Part shown: positions 6,596-12,111 of the stretch, one piece after another
Numbering within the stretch: the first letter of the stretch is position 1
Layout of the letters: each line of letters opens with the position of its first letter
Source: UBA11606 sp964513285
GTDB lineage: Bacteria; Actinomycetota; Acidimicrobiia; Acidimicrobiales; Aldehydirespiratoraceae
NCBI GenBank assembly: GCA_964513285.1
Contig: CAZEML010000133.1
Span: 1-12,111, forward strand
DNA: 12,111 bases
Direction: 5' to 3'
Notes under the pieces: model-generated
Seen by the model: the letters and a program-made list of their open reading frames with translations, nothing else
Database searches by the model: none
What the model was told of the DNA's origin: nothing
Position numbers and translations under genes: made by a program

Positions 6596-6625
6596 AACGG
6601 GAGGCGGCCTGCGCCGTCTCCCGTT
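6596..6625 (+). terminator. Strong hairpin between the peptide and nucleotidyltransferase genes
   Basis: AACGGGAG (6596-6603) pairs perfectly with CTCCCGTT (6618-6625), and the stem continues inward through GCGGC/GCCGT to a CTGC loop, about 13 bp in all with one G-T pair. TTTCGCG follows on the plus strand. It lies 60 bases after the peptide stop and 18 bases beyond the end of the convergent nucleotidyltransferase gene, so it can serve both directions. A palindrome AACCGGCCGGTT (6571-6582) and a 6-bp inverted repeat (6544-6560) lie between the peptide stop and this hairpin. Confidence 0.75.
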
Positions 6626-6642
6626 TCGCGTTCGGCATGCGG

Positions 6643-7764
6643 TCAGAGTTCGCCTCGGACCACTGCGTCGATGAACGCCCGGCGGGCTTCGGCCCCGCCG
6701 ACCTCGCGATCGAAGTAGAGCCGGCTGCGGGGGTCGGTGAAGTCCCAGCCGCCGCGGGCCGGACCCGTGACGCGATCGACGGCGCGGCGGCCGATCACCC
6801 GGGCAACGTCGCGGCGGCGATGGCGCCGCAACAAGACCGGGAGGCCGCGCAGCCCATCGATCCGTTGTCCGTCGAGGCGACGACGGCGAGCCAGGGATCC
6901 GGTACCCGCCAACGCGTCAACCACTCCGTCGTCGATATCGGCCGGTCCGTTACGGGTGGCGCGATCGAGGAGGTGGCCGACCAGGCCATCGATCCACATC
7001 GCTCGAGCACGTCGGACCAGCTCATCCCAGTCGATCGACTCGCCGCCTGCGACGACCGCGACGTCGCGGAACTGGTCGAGCCGCTTCCCCCCGCCGAGCG
7101 CCGCGTGCAGGCTCAGGTGGAGGAGCTGGTCAACCGGGTCGAACACGGGGAGGTCGTCGTCGCCGATCGGACGGGCGACGCGCCGCCGGACCATCGCCGT
7201 GGGATCGAGGCGGAACATCGTGCGGTCCCGGCCCAACCCGGTCACGTGCCAGTGCACGTCGACGGTGATGCCGTGCATCTCCATCGGCACCTCGCCGACC
7301 CGGTGACGCACGTACGGGGACCAGTTGCGGTTGATCTCATCGACCCCGGCCCCGATGAGCGCTTCGATGGCGGTGCCGAATGAGGACGGGTCGACGAGCA
7401 GATCGAGATCGTTGAAGGTCCGGAGCTCGCGCCGGTTCATGAGCCGGGAGATCGCCGGCCCCTTGAAGACCACCCAGGGCACCGAGGCCTCGTCGAGTGC
7501 CTCACCGATCGTGGCAAGTGCCCGCATGGCAAGCATTCGAACTCGCCGAGCCTCTTCGACCTGGGCGTGCGATGAAGGATCCACCGGAGCGTCCGCTCGT
7601 CGAAGGGCGTCGAGCGCAGCGGCTGCGAGCCGGTGACGAACAACCTCCTCCCGCAGCTGGTCACCGAGGTCGCTCTGCCACGCCTCCGCGATGGCGTGAG
7701 GATCCGTCGCTCCGTCAGGCTGGCTCAGATCCAGCAACAACCCGTCGATGTCTCGCCGCGTCAC
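6643..7764 (-). CDS. Nucleotidyltransferase family protein (NTP_transf_5-like)
   Basis: A 373-residue protein. WVVFKGPAISRLM (97-109) followed by RTFNDLDLLVDP (115-126) is the nucleotidyltransferase pattern of the uncharacterised PF14907 group: a Lys-Gly turn and then the D-x-D metal ligands Asp119 and Asp121. A later VDVHWHV and an Arg/His-rich helical C-terminus (LLHLSLHAALGG) also fit. Such proteins recur beside PqqD and HprK-like genes in RiPP and polysaccharide loci; in some lasso clusters a member decorates the phosphorylated peptide, which I recall but cannot verify here. Start: GTG 7764, because TACCGT sits six bases before it. GTG 7782 and ATG 7845 are in-frame alternatives; the latter would overlap the regulator gene by 32 bases and adds low-complexity sequence. 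The gene faces the peptide gene across a shared terminator. Confidence 0.8.
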   Translation of the reverse strand: MTRRDIDGLLLDLSQPDGATDPHAIAEAWQSDLGDQLREEVVRHRLAAAALDALRRADAPVDPSSHAQVEEARRVRMLAMRALATIGEALDEASVPWVVFKGPAISRLMNRRELRTFNDLDLLVDPSSFGTAIEALIGAGVDEINRNWSPYVRHRVGEVPMEMHGITVDVHWHVTGLGRDRTMFRLDPTAMVRRRVARPIGDDDLPVFDPVDQLLHLSLHAALGGGKRLDQFRDVAVVAGGESIDWDELVRRARAMWIDGLVGHLLDRATRNGPADIDDGVVDALAGTGSLARRRRLDGQRIDGLRGLPVLLRRHRRRDVARVIGRRAVDRVTGPARGGWDFTDPRSRLYFDREVGGAEARRAFIDAVVRGEL

Positions 7765-7770
7765 GACGGG

Positions 7771-7776
7771 ACGGTA
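7771..7776 (-). promoter_or_regulatory. Leaderless -10 box of the nucleotidyltransferase gene
   Basis: On the minus strand TACCGT ends six bases before GTG 7764, with no ribosome site between. It is the third TAnnGT box at leaderless spacing in the window. Confidence 0.4.
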
Positions 7777-7813
7777 CCGCACCGCACCTCGAGGAGCGGG
7801 GGAACCGGGGTCG

Positions 7814-8500
7814 TCACCAGCCCGGCGACGCTCCTGCGCCTTCATCCCGACGCGCCTGCTCGGCCCGGAGGTTGGTGACGAACACCGCAGCCTCGGTCCG
7901 ACTGCTCATGTTCAGCTTCCGCAGCAGGTTCGACACATAGTTCTTCACCGTCTTCTCCGCGAGCTCCATGCGTTCGGCGACCTGGCGGTTGGTGAGGCCT
8001 TCCCCGAGATGGTCGAGCAGGCGACGCTCCTGCGGGCTGAGATCGCGTAGCGCCGCCTCCTTCGCGTCGATCGGGGGACCGGAACGGAGCCGTTCGAGCA
8101 GATGCCCCGTCACCGTGGCGTCGATCAGGGAACCGCCCCCGGCGACGACGCGCACGGATCGGACGAGTTCGGCGCCTCCCGCCCGCTTGAGGAGGAAGCC
8201 GGCGGCATCGGCCCGGATGGCGGAGAGGAGCACGTCGTCGTTGCTGTAGGAGGTGAGGATCAGGCACGCGACCTCCGGGTGTCGTTTCCGGACGGATCGG
8301 CAGAGGTCGAGCCCGTCACCGTCGGGCAACCGCAGATCGATCAGCGCCACGTCAGGGCGCGTCGCCGCGATGCCGTGGGCACCGGCGATGGCGCTGGCGG
8401 ACTCCCCCACCACCTCGATGTCGCCTTCGCGCTCGAGGACCGCACGCAAGCCCTCGCGTACGAGTTCGTGGTCGTCGAGCAGAAAGACACGGATCGGCAT
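7814..8500 (-). CDS. DevR/DosR-like NarL-family response regulator
   Basis: A 228-residue two-domain regulator. Receiver: acidic pair Asp9/Asp10, phosphoacceptor Asp55 in LIDLRLPDGDG, Thr83 in LILTSYS, Lys105. LuxR-type helix-turn-helix at about 152-208: LSPQERRLLDHLGEGLTNRQ, then VAERMELAEKTVKNYVSNLL and KLNMSSRTEAAVF. The recognition helix AEKTVKNYVS is the same as in mycobacterial DosR/DevR as I remember it, and its Lys and Asn residues there contact the GGGAC half-site. GAGGA lies seven bases before ATG 8500. No histidine kinase gene is in the window. A perfect GGGAC-4-GTCCC palindrome 55-70 bases upstream points to autoregulation. DosR controls hypoxia and redox responses in mycobacteria; whether this protein does so, or controls the neighbouring peptide genes, is not shown. 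Confidence 0.92.
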   Translation of the reverse strand: MPIRVFLLDDHELVREGLRAVLEREGDIEVVGESASAIAGAHGIAATRPDVALIDLRLPDGDGLDLCRSVRKRHPEVACLILTSYSNDDVLLSAIRADAAGFLLKRAGGAELVRSVRVVAGGGSLIDATVTGHLLERLRSGPPIDAKEAALRDLSPQERRLLDHLGEGLTNRQVAERMELAEKTVKNYVSNLLRKLNMSSRTEAAVFVTNLRAEQARRDEGAGASPGW

Positions 8501-8554
8501 GGTGGGTCCTCGTCGGGGCCAGGACGGGTTCTGACCGGTGATCGAGGACCGCTA

Positions 8555-8570
8555 CGGGACGATCGTCCCG
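8555..8570 (-). promoter_or_regulatory. DosR-type box upstream of the response regulator
   Basis: CGGGACGATCGTCCCG is a perfect 16-base palindrome. Its GGGAC and GTCCC half-sites with a four-base centre have exactly the spacing of the mycobacterial DosR box (GGGACTWWAGTCCC). It lies 55 to 70 bases before the regulator start. Further half-sites follow: GGGAC at 8581 and 8601 and GTCCC at 8616, which may be weaker secondary sites. Confidence 0.6.
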
Positions 8571-8639
8571 GGTCTTGACCGGGACCCGACCAGGGTCACC
8601 GGGACGTTGGACTCCGTCCCCAGGCGCGACGAGGACCTT

Positions 8640-8666
8640 GGACCTGGCCGCGTGGGCCAGAGGTCC
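8640..8666 (-). terminator. Hairpin after fabH
   Basis: GGACCTGGCC (8640-8649) pairs with GGCCA-GA-GGTCC (8655-8666) around a GCGTG loop, ten base pairs with a two-base bulge. It starts ten bases after the fabH stop in the minus direction. No T tract follows, so it is a weak terminator call. Confidence 0.4.
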
Positions 8667-8675
8667 CGGTCCGGC

Positions 8676-9767
8676 TCAGGTGAGGTCGTGGTGGGGCGCG
8701 AAGAACGCCCGGTTCTCCGCGAGCAGGTCGAACACTGTGGCGTCGGTATCGGGAACCGCCGCGTCGGAGGTCTCGATCGGCTCGACCCGGTCGCCCCACC
8801 GCATGACGTTGGTGCCCCAGGTGAGGCCACCGCCGAACGCGGTCTGGAGCACGACCGCGCCGGGCTGGATCCGCCCCTCCGCCAGCGCGTCCGTCAAGGC
8901 CATCGGGACCGATGCGGCCGACGTGTTCCCGTGCGTCGCGATGTTGAGCATGACCTTGTCGTCGGGGATCCCGAGTCGTTTGGTCGTCGCTTCGATGATG
9001 CGTTGGTTCGCCTGGTGCGGGATGACGACGTCGACGTCCTCGGCCGTCAGCCCAGCCCGTTCGAGGGTTCGCTCGACCGATGCGGTCATGCCCCGTACCG
9101 CGTGCTTGAAGATCGCCTGCCCCTCGAAGTGCAGGCGATCGACCGCCGGGTCACGGGGCTTGTTGACCTCACCGCGGGTCCCGAGCGTCGGCGAGACCAT
9201 CGTCTGGCCGGCCGCGCCGTCGGCGCCGATGTCGTTGGCGAGCACCCCGGATCCGTCGTCGCGCCGTTCATAGACCGCAGCCCCGGCTCCATCGCCGAAG
9301 AGGATGCAATGGTTGCGATCGAAGTAGTCCATGATGAAGTGGAGCTTCTCGGCGCCGACGAGCAAGACCCGCTGGGCGACCCCCGACTCGATCATCGACG
9401 AGACGGTCGCCGTGCCGTACACGAAGCCGCTGCAAGCGGCGTTGAGATCGAACGCGGCGGCGTTGACCGCGCCCAGCCGGTCCTGCAAGAAGCAGGCGTT
9501 GCTCGGCAGCGTGATCTCCGGCGTGACCGTCGCCATGACGAGCAGATCGATGTCGGCCGGCTCGAGGCCGGCCGCCGCCAGCGCGTGCCGCGCCGCGACC
9601 TCGGCGAGATCGGTCACCTCGACATGGCTGATCCGGCGTTCACGGATCCCGGTTCGTTCGACGATCCACTCGTCGTTCGTGTCGACCATCTGTTCGAGAT
9701 CGGCGTTGGTCAGCTTCACCGGCGGCACGCATTTGCCCCAGCCGGTGATCGTGGCACGTGGTTGCAC
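8676..9767 (-). CDS. Beta-ketoacyl-ACP synthase III (FabH-type)
   Basis: A 363-residue thiolase-fold enzyme. Family landmarks: TNADLEQMVDTNDEWIVERT (20-39), the nucleophile Cys112 in LNAACSGFVYG, His251 in VIPHQANQRI, Asn281 in ATHGNTSAASVP, and the glycine-rich end FGGGLTWGT. The Cys-His-Asn triad is complete, so it should be active. FabH condenses an acyl-CoA with malonyl-ACP to start fatty acid chains; relatives make other starter condensations, so the substrate is uncertain. About 30 residues (EPIETSDAAV onward) extend past the usual C-terminus. Start GTG 9767 has GGGGGAG six bases upstream and a good promoter further up. No other fatty acid gene (fabD, acpP, fabF) is adjacent. The open frame continues upstream without family similarity. 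Confidence 0.92.
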   Translation of the reverse strand: MQPRATITGWGKCVPPVKLTNADLEQMVDTNDEWIVERTGIRERRISHVEVTDLAEVAARHALAAAGLEPADIDLLVMATVTPEITLPSNACFLQDRLGAVNAAAFDLNAACSGFVYGTATVSSMIESGVAQRVLLVGAEKLHFIMDYFDRNHCILFGDGAGAAVYERRDDGSGVLANDIGADGAAGQTMVSPTLGTRGEVNKPRDPAVDRLHFEGQAIFKHAVRGMTASVERTLERAGLTAEDVDVVIPHQANQRIIEATTKRLGIPDDKVMLNIATHGNTSAASVPMALTDALAEGRIQPGAVVLQTAFGGGLTWGTNVMRWGDRVEPIETSDAAVPDTDATVFDLLAENRAFFAPHHDLT

Positions 9768-9798
9768 GTCAGGCTCCCCCAAGACTGATGAGGAGGAA

Positions 9799-9828
9799 AG
9801 TGTAGGAATTTCCCGCGAAAGCTGTCCA
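9799..9828 (-). promoter_or_regulatory. Promoter of the fabH-type gene
   Basis: On the minus strand TGGACA (9823-9828, 5 of 6 to the -35 consensus) and TACACT (9799-9804, 4 of 6 to the -10) are 18 bases apart. The start would lie near 9792, giving a 5' leader of about 25 bases that includes the GGGGGAG ribosome site. I found no equally clear promoter for the divergent gene at 9909. Confidence 0.6.
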
Positions 9829-9908
9829 CGCATCGGCGCGGGTTGCTCTGGACGGTCACCAACGGGCACCCGCCCCGAGGATGCAACCAACCCGAAAGAA
9901 GCACTCCG

Positions 9909-10682
9909 ATGCGTATTCGCTCCCTCACCCTCAAGTCCCTCGCCGCCGGTCTCGTCCTGGCCGTCGGCCTCCCCGCGGTCGCCATGGCCGCTCACCCCTT
10001 CGACGACGTGCCCGACGGCCAGTGGTTCTCCGAGCCGGTCGACTGGGCCTTCAACAACGGCATCACCACCGGCACCAGCCCCACCACGTTCGACGGCTGG
10101 AACACGATGAACCGCTACGAAGGCGTGACCTTCATCCACCGGTTCCACACCGAGATCGTCGAGCCGATGGTGCTCGCCGTCGACGCCAAGGTCGAGGCGG
10201 TCGCGGCCGATCTCGACGACGCCGAGGACGACATCGACGACAACGCCCACAACATCGCCGTCGTCGCCGGCGACCTCAACAACGCCACCCGGGTCTACTT
10301 CGCCCGAGTCGCCGCCGACGGTGAGGTCGAACAGACCAGCTCGGAGGAACTCGAGGTCAGCAAGGACGGCAACGGCTTCTACGAGGTGACGATCCCCGAA
10401 GCCGCCGACAACTGTGTGGCCACCGCGACGACCCACTTCCACGCCGAGGGGGCCGACCTGCTCGGTGGACTCAACACGGCGGTCACCCACGGCAACGTCG
10501 TGACCTTCCACGACACCTCCGACCTCGCGCCGGTGGACGAGATCAGCGTCCTGACCTACACCGGCGATCCCGGTCTGGCGACCGACATGCCGTTCTCGAT
10601 CACCGTCTCGTGCTCGGATCCGGAGTTCGTCATCTTCGATCCGGGTGTGCTGATTCCGCCGGTCATCAGCCTGGGCGACTGA
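9909..10682 (+). CDS. Secreted protein with one SLH-like domain
   Basis: A 257-residue exported protein. Residues 1-27 form a signal peptide (MRIRSLTLKSLAAGLVLAVG, then a likely cleavage after AMA). An SLH-like domain follows at about 29-85: HPFDDVPDGQWFSEPVDWAF, NNGITTGTSPTTFDG, MNRYEGVTFIHRF. Next is an acidic heptad-like stretch (93-127) that may form a coiled coil, and then a beta-rich C-terminal domain of unknown fold with two cysteines (DNCVATA and TVSCSDPEF) that could form a disulfide. SLH domains normally occur in threes and anchor proteins to cell-wall polymers; a single copy may oligomerise through the coil. A weak AAAGAAG ribosome site precedes the ATG. It is convergent with a related gene at 10841-11581. 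Confidence 0.8.
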   Translation: MRIRSLTLKSLAAGLVLAVGLPAVAMAAHPFDDVPDGQWFSEPVDWAFNNGITTGTSPTTFDGWNTMNRYEGVTFIHRFHTEIVEPMVLAVDAKVEAVAADLDDAEDDIDDNAHNIAVVAGDLNNATRVYFARVAADGEVEQTSSEELEVSKDGNGFYEVTIPEAADNCVATATTHFHAEGADLLGGLNTAVTHGNVVTFHDTSDLAPVDEISVLTYTGDPGLATDMPFSITVSCSDPEFVIFDPGVLIPPVISLGD

Positions 10683-10746
10683 TCCCACGCTGCGTGGTTC
10701 CCCTTCAGAAGTCCTCAACGTCTCCGAAGGAGGAGTACCCCCTCAA

Positions 10747-10810
10747 ACCCGGACACCACCCCCCTCCAGAGGTGTCGGGTCGAATCGGCCTCGGGCTCTC
10801 GCCCGGGGCC
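10747..10810. terminator. Two hairpins between the convergent SLH-like genes
   Basis: ACCCGGACACC (10747-10757) pairs with GGTGTCGGGT (10771-10780) with one bulged base. GGCCTCGGGC (10787-10796) pairs with GCCCGGGGCC (10801-10810) around a TCTC loop, ten base pairs with one wobble. Both lie in the 158-base gap between genes that converge, so either could stop transcription from either side. T tracts are weak or absent. Confidence 0.5.
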
Positions 10811-10840
10811 GGTTTGCGTACTCACCCCGAATCGACCGGA

Positions 10841-11581
10841 TCAGGCGACGGGAACCCACACCGACGTGACGCCGTAGAGGTCGAGGTAGCACCCCCACCC
10901 GACGTCGAGGGTCAACACGAACGACCCCAGCGACGAGCCGACGGCGAGGTCATAGCAGCCGTCCTCGGTGCGATCGGTCTCGTCGATCGCCAACTGCTGT
11001 GGGCCGTCGGCGCCGACGCCGTACACCGCGACCGAGTCGATCGGCCGGCTGCCGGAGGCGTCGGCGATGCAGTACCGGACCGAGGCGAGCTCGTAGGCGG
11101 CACCGTCGATCGACATCGGCCCGGCGAGCGAGATGCGGGACTCCCCGTACCGCACCCGAGTTCCGAAGTCGTTCCCGGTCGGGCCGCCATGACTCATCTC
11201 GATCGGGCCGATGCCGGGCTCGACCGCGGCGGGCTCGCCCGGCTCCAGGTCGTCGATGCGAGCGATCTGTTCGTCGATGCGTGCCTTCTGCTCAGCGATC
11301 GACGCCTGGAGGTCGACCAGCGCCGGCTGCACCACGTTCGTGTTGTACCGGTCGAGGAACGTCACGCCTTCGGCACGCGTGATCGCCCGCTCCGGGCTGA
11401 AGGTCGTGGCGCTCGTCCCCTGGGTGACCCCGTGCTCGTAGGCCCAGTCGATCGCGGCCTTGGCGAAGTGGTCCTCGGGCACGTCCTCGAACGGACTCGG
11501 GCCGGCAGCGACCGCGGCGGTGGCTCCGACGATGACGCAGGAGGTGGTCAGGGCGAGCAGTTTCAGGATCCGGAGTCTCAC
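10841..11581 (-). CDS. Secreted protein with one SLH-like domain (paralogue)
   Basis: A 246-residue exported protein. The signal peptide is MRLRILKLLALTTSCVIVGA and on to AAVAA (26). The SLH-like domain at about 28-80 (SPFEDVPEDHFAKAAIDWAY, EHGVTQGTSATTFSPE, ITRAEGVTFLDRYN) aligns with that of the protein at 9909-10682, including DVP, the G-(I/V)-T-x-GTS-TTF block and EGVTF. A short coiled coil follows (LQASIAEQKARIDEQIARID, 91-110), then a C-terminal domain with three cysteines that is not obviously related to the other protein. I chose GTG 11581 because it gives a normal signal peptide; an upstream TTG at 11623 would put 14 extra residues before it. No clear ribosome site is visible, so the start is uncertain. 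Confidence 0.78.
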   Translation of the reverse strand: MRLRILKLLALTTSCVIVGATAAVAAGPSPFEDVPEDHFAKAAIDWAYEHGVTQGTSATTFSPERAITRAEGVTFLDRYNTNVVQPALVDLQASIAEQKARIDEQIARIDDLEPGEPAAVEPGIGPIEMSHGGPTGNDFGTRVRYGESRISLAGPMSIDGAAYELASVRYCIADASGSRPIDSVAVYGVGADGPQQLAIDETDRTEDGCYDLAVGSSLGSFVLTLDVGWGCYLDLYGVTSVWVPVA

Positions 11582-11640
11582 CCTGGGCCCATCGACCCAC
11601 TCGGGCTGGGCCTTGAGACCCAATCCGGGCGAAAACGACG

Positions 11641-11731
11641 AGAGCCCGGGGCCGAAGCCCCGGGCTCTTCACGTTCGGATCACGTGCAGCGGGCGAACCC
11701 GCTGACCGGCTCCCGATCGCGTCGGGAGCCG
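11641..11731 (-). terminator. Three tandem hairpins after rpsJ
   Basis: Reading with rpsJ: a 10-bp perfect stem at 11707-11731 starting five bases after the stop, a 6-bp perfect stem with a TTCG loop at 11688-11703, and a 12-bp perfect stem with a C-TTCG-G loop at 11641-11668, followed on the minus strand by CGTCGTTTTCG. UUCG tetraloops are especially stable. The array should end transcription of the tuf-rpsJ unit and so separates it from everything downstream. Confidence 0.8.
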
Positions 11732-11735
11732 CAGG

Positions 11736-12056
<321 letters not shown>

Positions 12057-12064
12057 GCTCAGCC

Positions 12065-12111
12065 TTACTCGAGAATCTTGGTGACGGCGCCGGCGCCGAC
12101 GGTGCGGCCAC
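12065..12111 (-). CDS. tuf: Elongation factor Tu (partial, last 14 residues)
   Basis: Only the 3' end is inside the window. The frame reads GRTVGAGAVTKILE and then TAA (12065-12067), the highly conserved C-terminus of bacterial EF-Tu. Its location directly before rpsJ on the same strand is the usual junction of the str and S10 operons. Confidence 0.93.
   Translation of the reverse strand, partial: GRTVGAGAVTKILE

Noticed and set aside
2968..7764. Calling the locus a lasso peptide cluster
   Set aside because: PqqD, kinase, nucleotidyltransferase and the YxxPxI motif fit, but no asparagine-synthetase-like cyclase or transglutaminase-like protease is in the window, and the core has no Asp or Glu to close a macrolactam ring.
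9768..10718. Long minus-strand open frame upstream of fabH
   Set aside because: It is antisense to the SLH-like gene at 9909-10682; its Gly/Val/Asp-rich composition is typical of a GC-rich shadow frame. FabH similarity begins at GTG 9767.
1432..11735. Mobile element or genomic island boundaries around the inserted genes
   Set aside because: No integrase, transposase, tRNA, target-site duplication or CRISPR repeat was found at either junction, and base composition looks even except in the short gap before the peptide gene.

Overview
The window is high-GC DNA that reads like an actinobacterial chromosome. Pointers are a tuf-rpsJ and a rplC-rplD-rplW block on the minus strand, several apparently leaderless genes with a TAnnGT -10 box, a DevR/DosR-like response regulator, and secreted proteins with a single SLH-like domain. 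I would guess Acidimicrobiia (Ilumatobacter-like), but that is inference from gene content; I cannot run a phylogeny.

Layout. The window is bounded on both sides by ribosomal protein genes on the minus strand. At the right end are the 3' end of tuf (12065-12111) and rpsJ (11736-12056), followed by three tandem hairpins (11641-11731). At the left end are rplC (793-1431), rplD (143-790) and the start of rplW (1-146). In most bacteria rpsJ is followed directly by rplC. Here about 10.3 kb of non-ribosomal genes lies between them, and rplC has its own promoter-like sequence and a long hairpin-rich leader (1432-1614).

Between the ribosomal blocks, from left to right: an AI-2E family membrane protein (1696-2895 +); a set of genes that looks like an uncharacterised ribosomal-peptide (RiPP-like) modification and export system (2968-7764); a DevR/DosR-like response regulator with a perfect DosR-type palindrome upstream (7814-8570 -); a stand-alone FabH-type ketoacyl-ACP synthase (8676-9767 -); and two convergent, related secreted SLH-like proteins (9909-10682 + and 10841-11581 -).

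The most interesting part is 2968-7764: a PqqD-like peptide chaperone, an ABC ATPase and ABC-2 permease, an HPr-kinase-like protein, a small S24/S26-type serine peptidase, a 43-residue peptide gene, and an NTP_transf_5-type nucleotidyltransferase. The peptide starts with a YxxPxI segment like the leader motif bound by RiPP recognition elements, has a Leu-Gly-Gly-Gly stretch, and continues as three Gly-Gly-Pro-Lys repeats and a Gly-rich C-terminus with one Ser and one Tyr. There is no lasso cyclase, transglutaminase-type leader protease, radical SAM enzyme or YcaO in the window. If this is a RiPP system, its chemistry would have to come from the kinase and nucleotidyltransferase, or from genes elsewhere.

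Working model (inference): the PqqD protein binds the leader, the kinase and nucleotidyltransferase modify the Ser/Tyr of the core, the peptidase removes the leader, and the ABC pair exports the product.
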